A DNA stretch of 64,000 nucleotides from Agromyces atrinae (GCF_013407835.1 NZ_JACCBI010000001.1:1736001-1800000), one strand, 5' to 3'. Positions 36,327 through 46,889 are shown, counted from the first letter of the stretch. Notes: a model not told the origin generated them from the sequence alone. A program made the numbers and translations.

Positions 36327-37670
36327 ATGACGAGCTCTCAGCAGCACGATCCCCGCTACCCCGACGGCCGCATCCGGTTCGGCGTCTTCTTCCAGGGCGT
36401 CAACTTCCACACCATCTGGACCGATGAGAACAGCGGCTCGCAGCACGACTTCGAGTCGTTCCGACGCGTCATCCAGACCGCGGAGCGCGGACTCTTCTCG
36501 GCCTTCTTCCTCGGCGAGGGTCTCCGCCTCCGCGAGCACCTCGGCCGCCTGCACGACCTCGACATCGCCGGTCGTCCCGACGCTCAGACGCAGCTCGCGG
36601 CCCTCGCCGCCGTCACCGAACGCATCGGTCTCGTCGCGACGCAGAACACGACGTACAACGACCCCGCCGACCTCGCCTACCGACTCGCCTCGCTCGACCT
36701 CCTGAGCGAGGGGCGCGCGGCGTGGAACATCGTCACGACCGACAATGCCTGGACGGGCGCGAACTTCCGCCGCGGCGGCTACCTCGCCCACGAGCACCGC
36801 TACGAGCGCGCCGCGGAGTTCATCGATGCGGCGAAGGCGCTCTGGCGCGCGTGGCCCGATCAGCACGTCGACGTCGCCGGTCGTCACGTGACGTTCTCGA
36901 CCGATCGCGTGCTGCCGCCGAGCAGCCAGGGCCGCCCCGTGCTCTTCCAGGCCGGCGATTCGAGCGAGGGTCGCGACTTCGCCGCGCAGCACGCCGACGT
37001 CATCTTCTCGGCCCACCCCGGGCTCGACGACGCGACGACGTTCGCCGCCGATGTGCGGGCGCGGCTCCTCCGCTTCGGCCGAGCCGAGAACGAACTCGCC
37101 TTCTTCCCGGGGCAGGTGATCATCCTCGGCGACTCGGCGACGGATGCCGCGGAGAAGGCCGACTGGGTGAGGCACAGCCAGGTGACCCCGCAGACGGCCC
37201 TCGCCTACCTCGAGCAGATCTGGGGAACCGACCTGTCGGCGTACGATCCCGACGGTCCCCTCCCCGACATCGATCCGGTCCAGGACGAGACGAACGAGAC
37301 GCGCGGCAGCCCCTTCCGAGCGCAGAAGGCACGCGAGCTCGCGGCGTCGTGGCGCGCGATCTCGGTCGAGAAGAAGCTCTCGATCCGCGAGTTCGTGATC
37401 CACCTGACCTCGAGTCGCGGCCTCATCGGCAGCTACTCGGAGGTCGCCGACCAGATCCGCGAGTACACGCGGCGCGGCGTCGTCCAGGGCTTCAACATCT
37501 CGCCGTACCTCGTTCCCTCGGGGCTCGACGACATCGTCAACGGGCTCGTACCTGAACTGCAGGAACGTGGCATCTACCCGACCGAGTACGAGTCGACGAC
37601 CCTCCGCGAAGAGCTCGGCCTGCCCGCCGTCGAGGCGGCGGGATCGGTCGCAGCGCTGGAGTCGGCGTGA
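36327..37670 (+). CDS. NtaA/SnaA/DszA-family FMNH2-dependent monooxygenase
   Basis: 447 residues; ATG with AGGAG 6 nt upstream. Family signatures: FFQGVNFHTIWTDENSGSQ, TTYNDPADLAYRLASLDLLS, GRAAWNIVTTDN, and RPVLFQAGDSSEGRDFAAQHA. Relatives oxidise nitrilotriacetate, sulfones and other xenobiotics, or organosulfur compounds, using FMNH2. No flavin reductase is encoded beside it. The pair of LLM enzymes with an exporter suggests a small catabolic or detoxification operon. Confidence 0.9.
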   Translation: MTSSQQHDPRYPDGRIRFGVFFQGVNFHTIWTDENSGSQHDFESFRRVIQTAERGLFSAFFLGEGLRLREHLGRLHDLDIAGRPDAQTQLAALAAVTERIGLVATQNTTYNDPADLAYRLASLDLLSEGRAAWNIVTTDNAWTGANFRRGGYLAHEHRYERAAEFIDAAKALWRAWPDQHVDVAGRHVTFSTDRVLPPSSQGRPVLFQAGDSSEGRDFAAQHADVIFSAHPGLDDATTFAADVRARLLRFGRAENELAFFPGQVIILGDSATDAAEKADWVRHSQVTPQTALAYLEQIWGTDLSAYDPDGPLPDIDPVQDETNETRGSPFRAQKARELAASWRAISVEKKLSIREFVIHLTSSRGLIGSYSEVADQIREYTRRGVVQGFNISPYLVPSGLDDIVNGLVPELQERGIYPTEYESTTLREELGLPAVEAAGSVAALESA

Positions 37671-37686
37671 CCCGCCGGCACGGCGC

Positions 37687-39099
37687 GTGAACCGCGCCGA
37701 TCGACTCGCACTCCTCTGCTGCATCGGCGCCGGATTCGCGACACTCCTCGACTCCGCCGTCATCGGGTACGCCGTTCCCGCGCTCGCACGGGGGCTCGAC
37801 GCGTCGACGGCCGACCTGCAGTGGCTCCTCGCGGCGTACTCGCTCACGTTCGGTCTCGGGCTGGTTCCCGGGGGCCGGCTCGGCGACGCCTTCGGTCGAC
37901 GCGGGCTCTTCCTCGTCGGCATGGCCGTCTTCCTCGCGGGCAGCGCGGCCGCGGGTCTCGCGGGCGACGTGCTGTGGGTCGTCGCGGGCCGATTCATCCA
38001 GGGGTTCGGGGCCGGCCTCGTGAGCGCCCAGGTGCTCGGCATCATCCAGGATCGCTTCGCGGGCCCCGCTCGCGTGCGGGCGCTCGCGGCGTACACGATC
38101 GCCGGGGCGACGGCGGCCGTCGTCGGTCCTATACTCGCGGGCGTCGTGCTCGCCCTGGCTCCGGATGACTGGTCGTGGCGACTCCTCCTCATGCTGAGCG
38201 CACCGTTCCTCGCTGTGACGCTCGGGCTCGCGTGGCGGTTCATCCCGGCCGTGCCGCGCAGCGCTCGGCGCATCGATCTCGACCTCCCCGCCGTCATCCT
38301 CCTGGGCGCGATCGTCGTGATCGTGACGCTGCCCGTGATCGATCCCGGCGTCGGCCGGTCGATGGCCTGGCTCGTCGCGGCCGTCGTGCTCGTGCTCGTG
38401 AGCGCGCTCGTCGTGTGGGAGATCCGCTACCGCGCGCGGGGCCGCGTGCCGCTCTTCGCCCCCGAGCTCGTGCGTTCGGCCGGTTTCGTGAGCGGCAACC
38501 TCGTGGCTCTGCTGTGGTTCGGCGCGGTCGTCGGCCACGGCACGATCATCACGCTCTTCCTGCTCGACGGCTTCGGGCTCGCGGCCCTCGCCGTCGCGAT
38601 CGCGCTCATCCCCTCGGCGCTCAGTCGCATCGTCGCCTCCTCGCTCACCTCACGCCTGCACGCGCGCATCGGCTCGCGGACGATCCCCCTCGCGCTCGGA
38701 ATCAACGTGCTGGCGCTCGGCGGCATCACCGCTGTCGTGCTCACCCTCGACGGAACGACACTCGTCATCGCGATCGTGCTCGTCGAGATCGTGCTGGGTG
38801 CAGCGAGCGGCATTCTCGAGCCGCCGCTCCGTGCGACGACGCTCGGATTCGCTCCGGCCGGGTTCCACGGCGTCGCGGCGTCGTTCCTGCAACTCACCCA
38901 ACGTCTCGCCGCGACGTTCTTCCTCGCCCTCCTGACGGGTGTGCTCTTCACCGCCGATGGCGCCGGCGCCTCACGCACCTCGCTCGCGACGGGAACAGTG
39001 ATCTGCGGCATCCTCGTGCTCGTCGCGTTCGCCATCTCTCTCGCACCCGCGCTCCACCGGCGGCCGGTATTCGCGCCCCTCGCGGCGCACCCGGCCTGA
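37687..39099 (+). CDS. MFS transporter, DHA2-like
   Basis: 470 residues from the GTG at 37687, 16 bp after the monooxygenase stop. About fourteen hydrophobic helices. LDSAVIGYAVPALARGLDAS corresponds to the first-helix DHA2 motif, and GGRLGDAFGRRGLFLVG is motif A. It is the third gene of the monooxygenase operon and may export or import the substrate. Confidence 0.85.
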   Translation: MNRADRLALLCCIGAGFATLLDSAVIGYAVPALARGLDASTADLQWLLAAYSLTFGLGLVPGGRLGDAFGRRGLFLVGMAVFLAGSAAAGLAGDVLWVVAGRFIQGFGAGLVSAQVLGIIQDRFAGPARVRALAAYTIAGATAAVVGPILAGVVLALAPDDWSWRLLLMLSAPFLAVTLGLAWRFIPAVPRSARRIDLDLPAVILLGAIVVIVTLPVIDPGVGRSMAWLVAAVVLVLVSALVVWEIRYRARGRVPLFAPELVRSAGFVSGNLVALLWFGAVVGHGTIITLFLLDGFGLAALAVAIALIPSALSRIVASSLTSRLHARIGSRTIPLALGINVLALGGITAVVLTLDGTTLVIAIVLVEIVLGAASGILEPPLRATTLGFAPAGFHGVAASFLQLTQRLAATFFLALLTGVLFTADGAGASRTSLATGTVICGILVLVAFAISLAPALHRRPVFAPLAAHPA

Positions 39100-39230
39100 G
39101 CACCGCACCTGGCAAACCGCCTGGCTCCGTTGCGGTTCCCCGACATCTGCCGTATATCTCAGGTAACGGGGAACACGCGGGCTCATTTCTTGCTCGAATC
39201 TGTGGCACCTCTTCTTAGTCAGGAGCCACT

Positions 39231-40499
39231 GTGGCTCGCACGACATCTTCACGTCCATTTCTCTCCGGCCTCGCGATTCTCGGGGCCACCGGCCTCTTCG
39301 CGCTCAGTGCAGCATCGGCCGCCTCTGCGGCAACGATCATCGACGGTCCCGTCGGTCTCGGTGCAGCCACCTCGTACGGTGTGCTCGCCGGCTCGACGAT
39401 CACGAACACCGGCCCCACTGTCGTCCGTGGCGATGTCGGCCTCAGCCCTGGCACCTCCGTCACGGGCTTCACCGAGGGCCCCGGCAGCATCGTCGGCGGC
39501 ACACTCCACGTGAAGGATGACACGGCAGCCCTCGCGCAGGGCGACCTGGGCGCGGCGTACAACACCGCCGCAGGCCTCACCCCGCAAGAGAGCGGCATCA
39601 CCGAACTCAACGGGCGCTCGCTGAGCCCCGGCGTGTATTCGGGCGGCGCACTCAATCTCGCCGATACGGGAGCCCTCGCCTTCGCCGGTTCCGCCGAATC
39701 GGTGTGGGTCATCCAGGCGGCCAGCACCCTCACGATCGGAGCCGCGACGACGATGACGTTCTCGGGCGGCGCGAGCGCGTGCAACGTGTTCTGGCAGGTC
39801 GGCAGCTCGGCGACGATCGGCAGCGGGGCGCAGTTCCGCGGCACCGTGATGGCCGACGAGTCGATCACCGCGACGACGGGGGCCACCGTCATCGGTCGCC
39901 TCCTCGCGAGGGACGGCGCCGTCACGCTCGACACGAACACGCTCACGGTTCCCGCGGCGTGCCCCACGGTCGGCACTCCCTCGGAGTCCGTGCCTCCCAC
40001 CATCACGTCCGACAACCCGCCCGACGGCATCGTCGGAACGCCGTACTCGCACACCATCACGTCCGACGGAAACCCCGACGGCCGCTACACGATCATCGAC
40101 GGCGACCTGCCGAACGGTCTCGTGCTCGACGAAGGTACCGGGGTCATCTCGGGCACACCGACGACGCCGGGCCCGAGCACGGTGACGATCATCGTCTCGA
40201 ACGGCGACGAGCCCGACGACGAAGCGACCTACACGATCTCGATCGAACCCCAGCCGACCGTTCCGCCGGGACCGGGAGTTCCGCCCGGACCCGGAGTTCC
40301 GCCGGGCGGCAACGTTCCTCCGGGAGGCGCCGTTCCTCCGGGAGGCGGCACCCCGAACGACGGCACCCCGCGTGGCGAGCTCGCCGCGACCGGATTCTCC
40401 GAGAGCACGGCAGGGATGACGGGCGGCATCGCCCTCCTCGTCGGCGTCGCGCTCCTCGGGTTCGTCCGGCTGCGCCGCCGTTCGACGCTCGACTCGTAG
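39231..40499 (+). CDS. DUF3494 (ice-binding-like) surface protein with LAATG anchor
   Basis: 422 residues; may start at GTG. A signal peptide (LSGLAILGATGLFALSAASA, cleavage near ASA-A) precedes a DUF3494 domain at about residues 40-240, with SYGVLAGSTITNTGPTVVRG at the front and IGSGAQFRGTVMADESITA in the repetitive beta-helix part. A putative Ig domain (GTPYSHTITSDGNPDG) follows, then a Gly-Pro-rich linker (PPGPGVPPG units) and the sorting signal LAATG with membrane span and RLRRR tail. DUF3494 proteins bind ice or act as adhesins. It is wall-anchored, like the LAETG protein at 29 kb. Confidence 0.87.
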   Translation: MARTTSSRPFLSGLAILGATGLFALSAASAASAATIIDGPVGLGAATSYGVLAGSTITNTGPTVVRGDVGLSPGTSVTGFTEGPGSIVGGTLHVKDDTAALAQGDLGAAYNTAAGLTPQESGITELNGRSLSPGVYSGGALNLADTGALAFAGSAESVWVIQAASTLTIGAATTMTFSGGASACNVFWQVGSSATIGSGAQFRGTVMADESITATTGATVIGRLLARDGAVTLDTNTLTVPAACPTVGTPSESVPPTITSDNPPDGIVGTPYSHTITSDGNPDGRYTIIDGDLPNGLVLDEGTGVISGTPTTPGPSTVTIIVSNGDEPDDEATYTISIEPQPTVPPGPGVPPGPGVPPGGNVPPGGAVPPGGGTPNDGTPRGELAATGFSESTAGMTGGIALLVGVALLGFVRLRRRSTLDS

Positions 40500-40660
40500 T
40501 ACCCCGGCAAGGTCGTACTTCGCGTGCAACGCACGGGTCAGGGCGTCACTCACCGCGGGGTCGGCGAGCTCGAACGTCACGTCACGCTCGACACCGCCCG
40601 CGCTCACGCGGCCGAGCTTCAGGCGGGAGCGCGTCGGCGCTGAACCGGTGCCGGCGGGGG
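40500..40660 (-). pseudogene. Possible DUF2255 remnant
   Basis: On the minus strand a short open stretch reads GRVSAGGVERDVTFELADPA and continues to an AKYD motif, resembling the second half of DUF2255 proteins. It lacks the first half and any credible start, and it runs into the antisense of the surface-protein gene, so it would be a decayed fragment. Weak call. Confidence 0.35.
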
Positions 40661-40692
40661 TCGTGTCGGCGGCTGCGCCTAGGCTCGGCGGC

Positions 40693-41046
40693 ATGACCAC
40701 CCACCGCGAGCGACTCGACGCGCTCGTCGGCGAGTGGCGAGCCGATCTCGCCGCCGCCGACGACGCCGTGCGGGTGCTCCGCGAATCGCGCGGCGACGGC
40801 GGCATCGACGACGAGCACGACCCCGAGGGCTCGACCCTGTCGCTCGACTGGTCGCGCGCCGTCGCGATCGTCGAGATGGTCACGGCGAACCTCGCCGATG
40901 CCGAAGCCGCGCTCGCCCGCCTCGACGACGGCACCTACGGCATCTGCCGCTCGTGCGGTCGCGCGATCCCCGAGGGCCGCCTCGAAGCGCGACCCACGAG
41001 CGATCTGTGCGTCGAGTGCAGTGCGGGGGTCGCACCGCGACGGTGA
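40693..41046 (+). CDS. TraR/DksA-type C4 zinc-finger protein
   Basis: 117 residues from the ATG at 40693. An N-terminal helical part (residues 5-75) precedes the zinc finger CRSCGRAIPEGRLE with a later CVEC (C-x2-C-x17-C-x2-C). The signature DDGTYGICRSCGRAIPEGRL is that of small DksA/TraR proteins, which in several bacteria bind the RNA polymerase secondary channel. No acidic DxxDxA tip is evident. Actinobacterial members are poorly studied. Confidence 0.87.
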   Translation: MTTHRERLDALVGEWRADLAAADDAVRVLRESRGDGGIDDEHDPEGSTLSLDWSRAVAIVEMVTANLADAEAALARLDDGTYGICRSCGRAIPEGRLEARPTSDLCVECSAGVAPRR

Positions 41047-41114
41047 CAGATGTCACCGGTATCGGTGACGTCTCGCCACTGCCGGGTTCGGCGTGAGCCG
41101 AGTGGGATGGGAGC

Positions 41115-42203
41115 ATGACCTCCCCCCTCAGAATCGGAGCGGCCGCCCTGGCCGCGGGTGTCGTGCTCGCGGCCGGGCTGCTCTCGATACCGCCATCCCC
41201 TTCCCTCCAGTCGCACTCGAGCGGCGATGCCGCTCTGGCCGCGAGCGTCGAGCACGCCGTTCATGACGCCGGTTCGCTCGATCGCGTGAGCGTCGCCCGG
41301 GTGACCGCCGAGGGTGACATCGTGACCGCCGGGTTCGGTGCCGATGACGACACCGAGTACGAGATCGGCTCGGTGACGAAGACCTTCACCGGCAACCTGC
41401 TGCAGATCGCGATCGAGCGCGGTGAAGTCACGATCGACGAGACGCTCGACGCATTCTTCCCTCGCCTCGCCGACACACCGGCCGGCGGCGTCACGCTCGC
41501 GAGCCTCGCGAACCACACGTCGGGACTGCCGGGGCTACCCCTCGAACTGCAGGCGAGCGCACTGGCCGACGCGATCCTCAACCGCAACCCCTATCGCACG
41601 AGCGTCCACGAACTCATCGCCCAGACCGCGCCCCAGCAGGTCAGCGACCCCGGCCGCTACGTCTACTCGAACCTCGGCATGTCACTCCTCGGCCACGCGC
41701 TCGCCGAGCGCGCCGGAACGACCTACGAGCGCCTCGTCGAGGAGCGCATCTTCGTACCCCTCGGGATGACGCACACGAGGATCGTCCTCGAGAACGGTGA
41801 CCTCGACGCGAGCGACGCGGGCGCACCGACGACGGGGTACTCCCCCACCGGCATCCCCCAGGAGCCGTGGTCGATCGCGGCGTACGCGCCGGCCGGAGGC
41901 ATCCGTTCGACCCTCGCCGACATGACCCTCTACGTGCGCGCGCTGCTCGACGGCACCGCCCCGGGTGCCGGCGCGATGGACCGGAACCTCGACGGCGACG
42001 GCGGGGCGGAGGGCTACGCGTGGCTCATCCTCGACCAGGAGGACGGCTCGACCCTCACCCTCCACAACGGCCAGACCGGCGGCTTCGCGTCGTTCCTCGT
42101 GCTCGATCGGGAGGCCGGCGTCGGCTCGATCGTGCTCTCCAACACCGCCGTGCAGCTACCGGATGTCGCTGTGGACCTCATCACGGAAGGCATCGACCGA
42201 TGA
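41115..42203 (+). CDS. Serine hydrolase of the beta-lactamase class C family
   Basis: 362 residues with an N-terminal signal or membrane anchor (LAAGVVLAAGLLSI). The catalytic SxxK is SVTK with Ser86 and Lys89 in EIGSVTKTFTGNLLQ. The YxN motif is YSN in RYVYSNLGMSLLGHA, and HNGQTGG replaces the KTG box. Such proteins are D-Ala-D-Ala peptidases or esterases rather than resistance enzymes. The next small membrane gene overlaps by ATGA, so the two are coupled. Confidence 0.87.
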   Translation: MTSPLRIGAAALAAGVVLAAGLLSIPPSPSLQSHSSGDAALAASVEHAVHDAGSLDRVSVARVTAEGDIVTAGFGADDDTEYEIGSVTKTFTGNLLQIAIERGEVTIDETLDAFFPRLADTPAGGVTLASLANHTSGLPGLPLELQASALADAILNRNPYRTSVHELIAQTAPQQVSDPGRYVYSNLGMSLLGHALAERAGTTYERLVEERIFVPLGMTHTRIVLENGDLDASDAGAPTTGYSPTGIPQEPWSIAAYAPAGGIRSTLADMTLYVRALLDGTAPGAGAMDRNLDGDGGAEGYAWLILDQEDGSTLTLHNGQTGGFASFLVLDREAGVGSIVLSNTAVQLPDVAVDLITEGIDR

Positions 42204-42568
42204 CCGCCTCGTTCTCCCTCGTCCTCGCGATCGTCCTCGTCGCGTTCGCCGCGCTCTACGCGTTCCGCTCGTGGAAGCGGGGTCGGTTCGGCGTCCGAGA
42301 CCGCGTGAGTGCGATCGCCGAGAGCGTCGGCCTCGCCGCGCTGTTCTCGCTCCTCGCCGTCTTCACCGGCTGGGCGGGCGTGCCGATCGCTCTCTGGATC
42401 ATCGCCGTCGTTCTCGCGGCTGCCGGTGTCGCGGGGCTCGTGCTCCGCTCGGGCGACCTGCCGTGGCTTCGCACTCGGAAGCGCCTGCCGCTCCGCGTCA
42501 TCCGTCTCACGATCTCGGGACTCGTCTGCGGCACCGTGCTCGTACTCGGGGCGCTCGCGTACTCGTAG
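42200..42568 (+). CDS. Small membrane protein coupled to the serine hydrolase
   Basis: 122 residues, start overlapping the hydrolase stop as ATGA. Four predicted membrane helices: SLVLAIVLVAFAALYAF, LAALFSLLAVFTGWAG, PIALWIIAVVLAAAGVAGLV and TISGLVCGTVLVLGALAYS. No family recognised. It may hold or assist the preceding exported hydrolase. Confidence 0.7.
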   Translation: MTASFSLVLAIVLVAFAALYAFRSWKRGRFGVRDRVSAIAESVGLAALFSLLAVFTGWAGVPIALWIIAVVLAAAGVAGLVLRSGDLPWLRTRKRLPLRVIRLTISGLVCGTVLVLGALAYS

Positions 42569-42590
42569 ACGCCGCGCCCACACGCGAAAA

Positions 42591-42646
42591 TCGCCGTTTG
42601 TGTCGAGAATCGCCGCTACAGCGGGCGATCTCGGCACAAACGGCGA
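42591..42646 (-). terminator. nrdF terminator, long stem-loop with T-run
   Basis: Imperfect 25-nt arms, TCGCCGTTTGTG at each outer end, fold around a short loop. Read on the minus strand after the nrdF stop at 42670, the stem is followed by TTTTCG, giving a reasonable intrinsic terminator. It also ends the convergent membrane-protein gene. Confidence 0.65.
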
Positions 42647-42669
42647 CTCTCGGCGACGCAGTCCGGGGC

Positions 42670-43656
<987 letters not shown>

Positions 43657-43680
43657 TCAGAGTTGCGGGTCGGGCGACGG

Positions 43681-45840
43681 TTAGAGCATGCAGGAGACGC
43701 ACTCGCTGACATCCGTGCCCTCGAGCGCGAGCTGGCGCAGGCGGATGTAGTAGATCGTCTTGATGCCCTTGCGCCATGCGTAGATCTGCGCCTTGTTGAT
43801 GTCGCGCGTCGTCGCGGTGTCCTTGAAGAACAGCGTGAGCGAGAGGCCCTGGTCGACGTGCTGCGTCGCCGCGGCGTACGTGTCGATGATCTTCTCGTAG
43901 CCGATCTCGTACGCGTCGGTGTAGTACTCGAGGTTGTCGTTCGTCATGAACGGCGCCGGGTAGTACACGCGACCGAGCTTGCCTTCCTTGCGGATCTCGA
44001 TCTTCGACGCGATCGGGTGGATCGACGACGTCGAGTTGTTGATGTACGAGATCGACCCGGTCGGCGGCACGGCCTGCAGGTTCTGGTTGTAGATGCCGTG
44101 CTCCTGCACGCTCGCCTTGAGCTCGGCCCAGTCGGCCTGCGTGGGGATGTGCACGCCGGCATCCGCGAAGAGAGCGGCGACGCGTTCGGTCTCGGGAACC
44201 CACTCGGCATCCGTGTACTTGTCGAAGAACGCACCCGACGCGTAGGTCGAGTCGGCGAAGCCCTCGAACGACTGCTTGCGCTCGATCGCGATCGTGTTCG
44301 ACGCCCGCAGCGCGTGGAACAGCACGGTGTAGAAGTAGATGTTCGTGAAGTCGATGCCCTCGGCCGAGCCGTAGTGGATGCGCTCACGAGCGAGGTAGCC
44401 GTGCAGGTTCATCTGGCCGAGGCCGATGGCGTGCGACTTGTCGTTACCGTCTTCGATCGAGCGCACCGAGGCAATGTGGCTCATGTCGCTCACGGCCGAG
44501 AGACCACGGATGGCCGTCTCGACGGTGAGGCCGAAATCGCTCGAGTCCATCGCGAGGGCGATGTTCATCGAACCGAGGTTGCACGAGATGTCCTTGCCGA
44601 TCTCGCGGTAGGACAGGTCTTCGTTGTACGTCGTCGGCGTGTTCACCTGCAGGATCTCGCTGCAGAGGTTCGACATGTTGATGCGGCCCTTGATCGGGTT
44701 CGCCTTGTTGACCGTGTCTTCGAACACGATGTAGGGGTAGCCCGACTCGAACTGGATCTCGGCGATCGTCTGGAAGAACTCGCGCGCGTTGATCTTCGTC
44801 TTCTTGATGCGCGGGTCGTCGACCATCTCGCGGTACTTCTCGGTCACCGAGATGTCGCCGAACGGCTTGCCGTAGACACGCTCGACGTCGTACGGGCTGA
44901 AGAGGTACATGTCTTCGCCGTTCTTGGCGAGCTCGAACGTGATGTCGGGAACGACGACACCGAGCGAGAGCGTCTTGATGCGGATCTTCTCGTCCGCGTT
45001 CTCACGCTTGGTGTCGAGGAAGCGGAGGATGTCGGGGTGGTGCGCGTTGAGGTACACGGCACCGGCGCCCTGGCGCGCGCCGAGCTGGTTCGCGTAGGAG
45101 AAGCTGTCTTCGAGGAGCTTCATGACGGGGATGATGCCCGACGACTGGTTCTCGATCTGCTTGATCGGCGCACCCGACTCACGGATGTTCGAGAGCAGGA
45201 GGGCCACTCCGCCGCCGCGCTTCGAGAGCTGCAGCGACGAGTTGATGCCGCGCGAGATCGACTCCATGTTGTCTTCGATGCGCAGGAGGAAGCAGCTGAC
45301 GAGCTCGCCGCGCTGCGCCTTGCCCGTGTTGAGGAAGGTCGGGGTCGCGGGCTGGAAGCGGCCGGCGATGATCTCCTCGACGAGGTTGACGGCGAGCTTC
45401 TCGTCGCCGCCCGCGAGGCCGAGGGCGGTCATGACGACGCGGTCCTCGAAGCGCTCGAGGTAGCGCTTGCCGTCGAACGTCTTGAGCGTGTAGCTCGTGT
45501 AGTACTTGAACGCACCGAGGAACGTCTCGAAGCGGAACTTCTTCGAGTACGCGAGGTCGTTGAGCTTCGTGATGAAGTCGAACGAGTACTGGTCGAGGAC
45601 GGCCTGCTCGTAGTACTCCTTCTCGACGAGGTAGTCGAGGCGCTCCTTGAGGGAGTGGAAGAAGACGGTGTTCTGGTTGACGTGCTGCAGGAAGTACTCG
45701 CGCGCCGCCTCTTTGTCTTTGTCGAACTGGATCTCGCCGTTCGCTCCGTAGAGGTTGAGCATCGCGTTGAGCGAGTGGTAGTCCATGCCCGTGCGGGGGG
45801 CCTCGATCACGGCGACACCGTCTGCTGTTGTGCTGGCCAA
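43681..45840 (-). CDS. nrdE: Class Ib ribonucleotide reductase, alpha subunit
   Basis: 719 residues when started at the TTG at 45840. That start overlaps the end of nrdI by 34 bp; an ATG at 45786 ([18 protein letters not shown]) is an equally good start and matches many homologues. It reduces ribonucleoside diphosphates. [20 protein letters not shown] contains the active-site cysteine region, NLCSEILQ a second, and the C-terminal ECVSCML the shuttle cysteines reduced by NrdH. No ATP-cone is present, as in class Ib. Confidence 0.95.
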   Translation of the reverse strand: MASTTADGVAVIEAPRTGMDYHSLNAMLNLYGANGEIQFDKDKEAAREYFLQHVNQNTVFFHSLKERLDYLVEKEYYEQAVLDQYSFDFITKLNDLAYSKKFRFETFLGAFKYYTSYTLKTFDGKRYLERFEDRVVMTALGLAGGDEKLAVNLVEEIIAGRFQPATPTFLNTGKAQRGELVSCFLLRIEDNMESISRGINSSLQLSKRGGGVALLLSNIRESGAPIKQIENQSSGIIPVMKLLEDSFSYANQLGARQGAGAVYLNAHHPDILRFLDTKRENADEKIRIKTLSLGVVVPDITFELAKNGEDMYLFSPYDVERVYGKPFGDISVTEKYREMVDDPRIKKTKINAREFFQTIAEIQFESGYPYIVFEDTVNKANPIKGRINMSNLCSEILQVNTPTTYNEDLSYREIGKDISCNLGSMNIALAMDSSDFGLTVETAIRGLSAVSDMSHIASVRSIEDGNDKSHAIGLGQMNLHGYLARERIHYGSAEGIDFTNIYFYTVLFHALRASNTIAIERKQSFEGFADSTYASGAFFDKYTDAEWVPETERVAALFADAGVHIPTQADWAELKASVQEHGIYNQNLQAVPPTGSISYINNSTSSIHPIASKIEIRKEGKLGRVYYPAPFMTNDNLEYYTDAYEIGYEKIIDTYAAATQHVDQGLSLTLFFKDTATTRDINKAQIYAWRKGIKTIYYIRLRQLALEGTDVSECVSCML

Positions 45841-46226
45841 AATGCGTCCAATCCTTCTTCGACGGCGCGCACGTCGTCAGGGGTTCCGAATACTTCGAAT
45901 CTGTACAGGTGAGGAACCTGGCACTTTGCGGCGACGATGTCGCCGGCGAGGCCGTACGCGGTTCCGAAATTGGTGTTGCCCGCGGCGATGACGCCGCGGA
46001 TGTACGAGCGGTTCTTCTCGTCGTTCAGAAAACGGATGACCTGCTTCGGGACCGCCCCCTTGCCGTCGCCCCCGCCGTAGGTGGGGAGGACGAGCACGTA
46101 GGGAGCGTCGACGCTGAGCGGCTCGTCGCGCGCGTGAAGAGGAATCCGTGCCGCGGGGCGGCCGAGCTTCTGAATGAAACGATGGGTGTTGCCCGAGACG
46201 CTGGAGAAGTAGACGAGGTTCGTCAT
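45807..46226 (-). CDS. nrdI: Class Ib RNR flavodoxin-like maturation protein
   Basis: 139 residues. Flavodoxin-like: [19 protein letters not shown] forms the FMN phosphate loop, then [18 protein letters not shown] and [16 protein letters not shown]. NrdI supplies an oxidant to assemble the Mn(III)2-Tyr cofactor of NrdF. Position between nrdH and nrdE is standard. Confidence 0.95.
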   Translation of the reverse strand: MTNLVYFSSVSGNTHRFIQKLGRPAARIPLHARDEPLSVDAPYVLVLPTYGGGDGKGAVPKQVIRFLNDEKNRSYIRGVIAAGNTNFGTAYGLAGDIVAAKCQVPHLYRFEVFGTPDDVRAVEEGLDAFWPAQQQTVSP

Positions 46227-46262
46227 GTCGTGCTCCGAGATTGTCGGCTCGAGTGGTGCGGC

Positions 46263-46496
46263 TCAGGCCAGGCGGTCGGCGAGCTCGCTGATCTTGTCGG
46301 GGCGGAAGCCGCTCCAGTGGTCTTCATCGGTGATGACCACGGGTGCCTGCAGGTAGCCGAGGCCCTTGACGGTCTCGAGCGCGGTCTCGTCGGCCGAGAG
46401 GTCGAGGATCTCGTACTCGATGCCCTTGCTGTCGAGCGCGCGGTAGGTTGCCGTGCACTGAACGCACGAAGGCTTCGTGTAGACCGTAACCGTCAT
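46263..46496 (-). CDS. nrdH: Glutaredoxin-like redoxin NrdH
   Basis: 77 residues. The redox motif CVQC is at residues 11-14 in VYTKPSCVQCTATYRAL, and the thioredoxin-reductase-interacting tail reads WSGFRPDKISELADRLA. It donates electrons from thioredoxin reductase to NrdE. First gene of nrdHIEF, with NrdR-like boxes upstream. Confidence 0.96.
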   Translation of the reverse strand: MTVTVYTKPSCVQCTATYRALDSKGIEYEILDLSADETALETVKGLGYLQAPVVITDEDHWSGFRPDKISELADRLA

Positions 46497-46608
46497 GAGA
46501 TTCCCCTCTTTCTGTGCCTCTTCTGGAGGCCGTCACTGCCTCTGAATCGAGGCCAAAACATGAGCCGGAACACGAGAAACTGCGTCTCGCGATCACCGGT
46601 CATCCGAT

Positions 46609-46670
46609 ACTACATCTAGTGTTCACGGAACTGAATGGCCACTAGATGATGTAGTTACATTTATGTAGTT
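46609..46670 (-). promoter_or_regulatory. nrd: NrdR-box-like repeats in the nrd promoter
   Basis: ACTACATCTAGTGT (46609-46622) and CACTAGATGATGTAGT (46640-46655) are similar repeats about three helical turns apart, and a weaker ACATTTATGTAGT follows at 46658-46670. Paired boxes at such spacing upstream of nrd genes are the pattern of NrdR repression. The nrdR gene is not in this window. Confidence 0.75.
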
Positions 46671-46690
46671 CTCCACCGGTTTTACCGGGT

Positions 46691-46753
46691 TTATCAACAG
46701 GCCGACCAAGTTCGAGAGGCCATTTCTCGCGGTTCTCGAGCGAGTTATCCACA
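46691..46753. promoter_or_regulatory. Two DnaA-box sequences upstream of nrdHIEF
   Basis: TTATCAACA at 46691-46699 and the consensus TTATCCACA at 46745-46753 lie on the same strand in AT-rich sequence. DnaA control of nrd operons is known in other bacteria. There are too few boxes, and no dnaA/dnaN neighbours, for an origin. Confidence 0.55.
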
Positions 46754-46889
46754 GGCGGAATTTCTCGCCCAATGTGCCTGTGGAATGCAGCCCCGGCGTG
46801 TCGCCGCGTAGTGGTGCACGGACTGCCGACCCCTAGATGTTGTGTTGTGCCTCCAGGGTCTCACCCACCACTGACATTGCCCGCCCGCG

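Noticed and set aside
41115..42203. Antibiotic-resistance beta-lactamase
   Set aside because: The SxxK/YxN pattern with HNG in place of KTG fits the broad serine-hydrolase family; nothing supports resistance activity.
46691..46753. DnaA boxes as a replication origin
   Set aside because: Only two boxes are present, there is no dnaA, dnaN or gyrase neighbour, and they sit in the nrd promoter.
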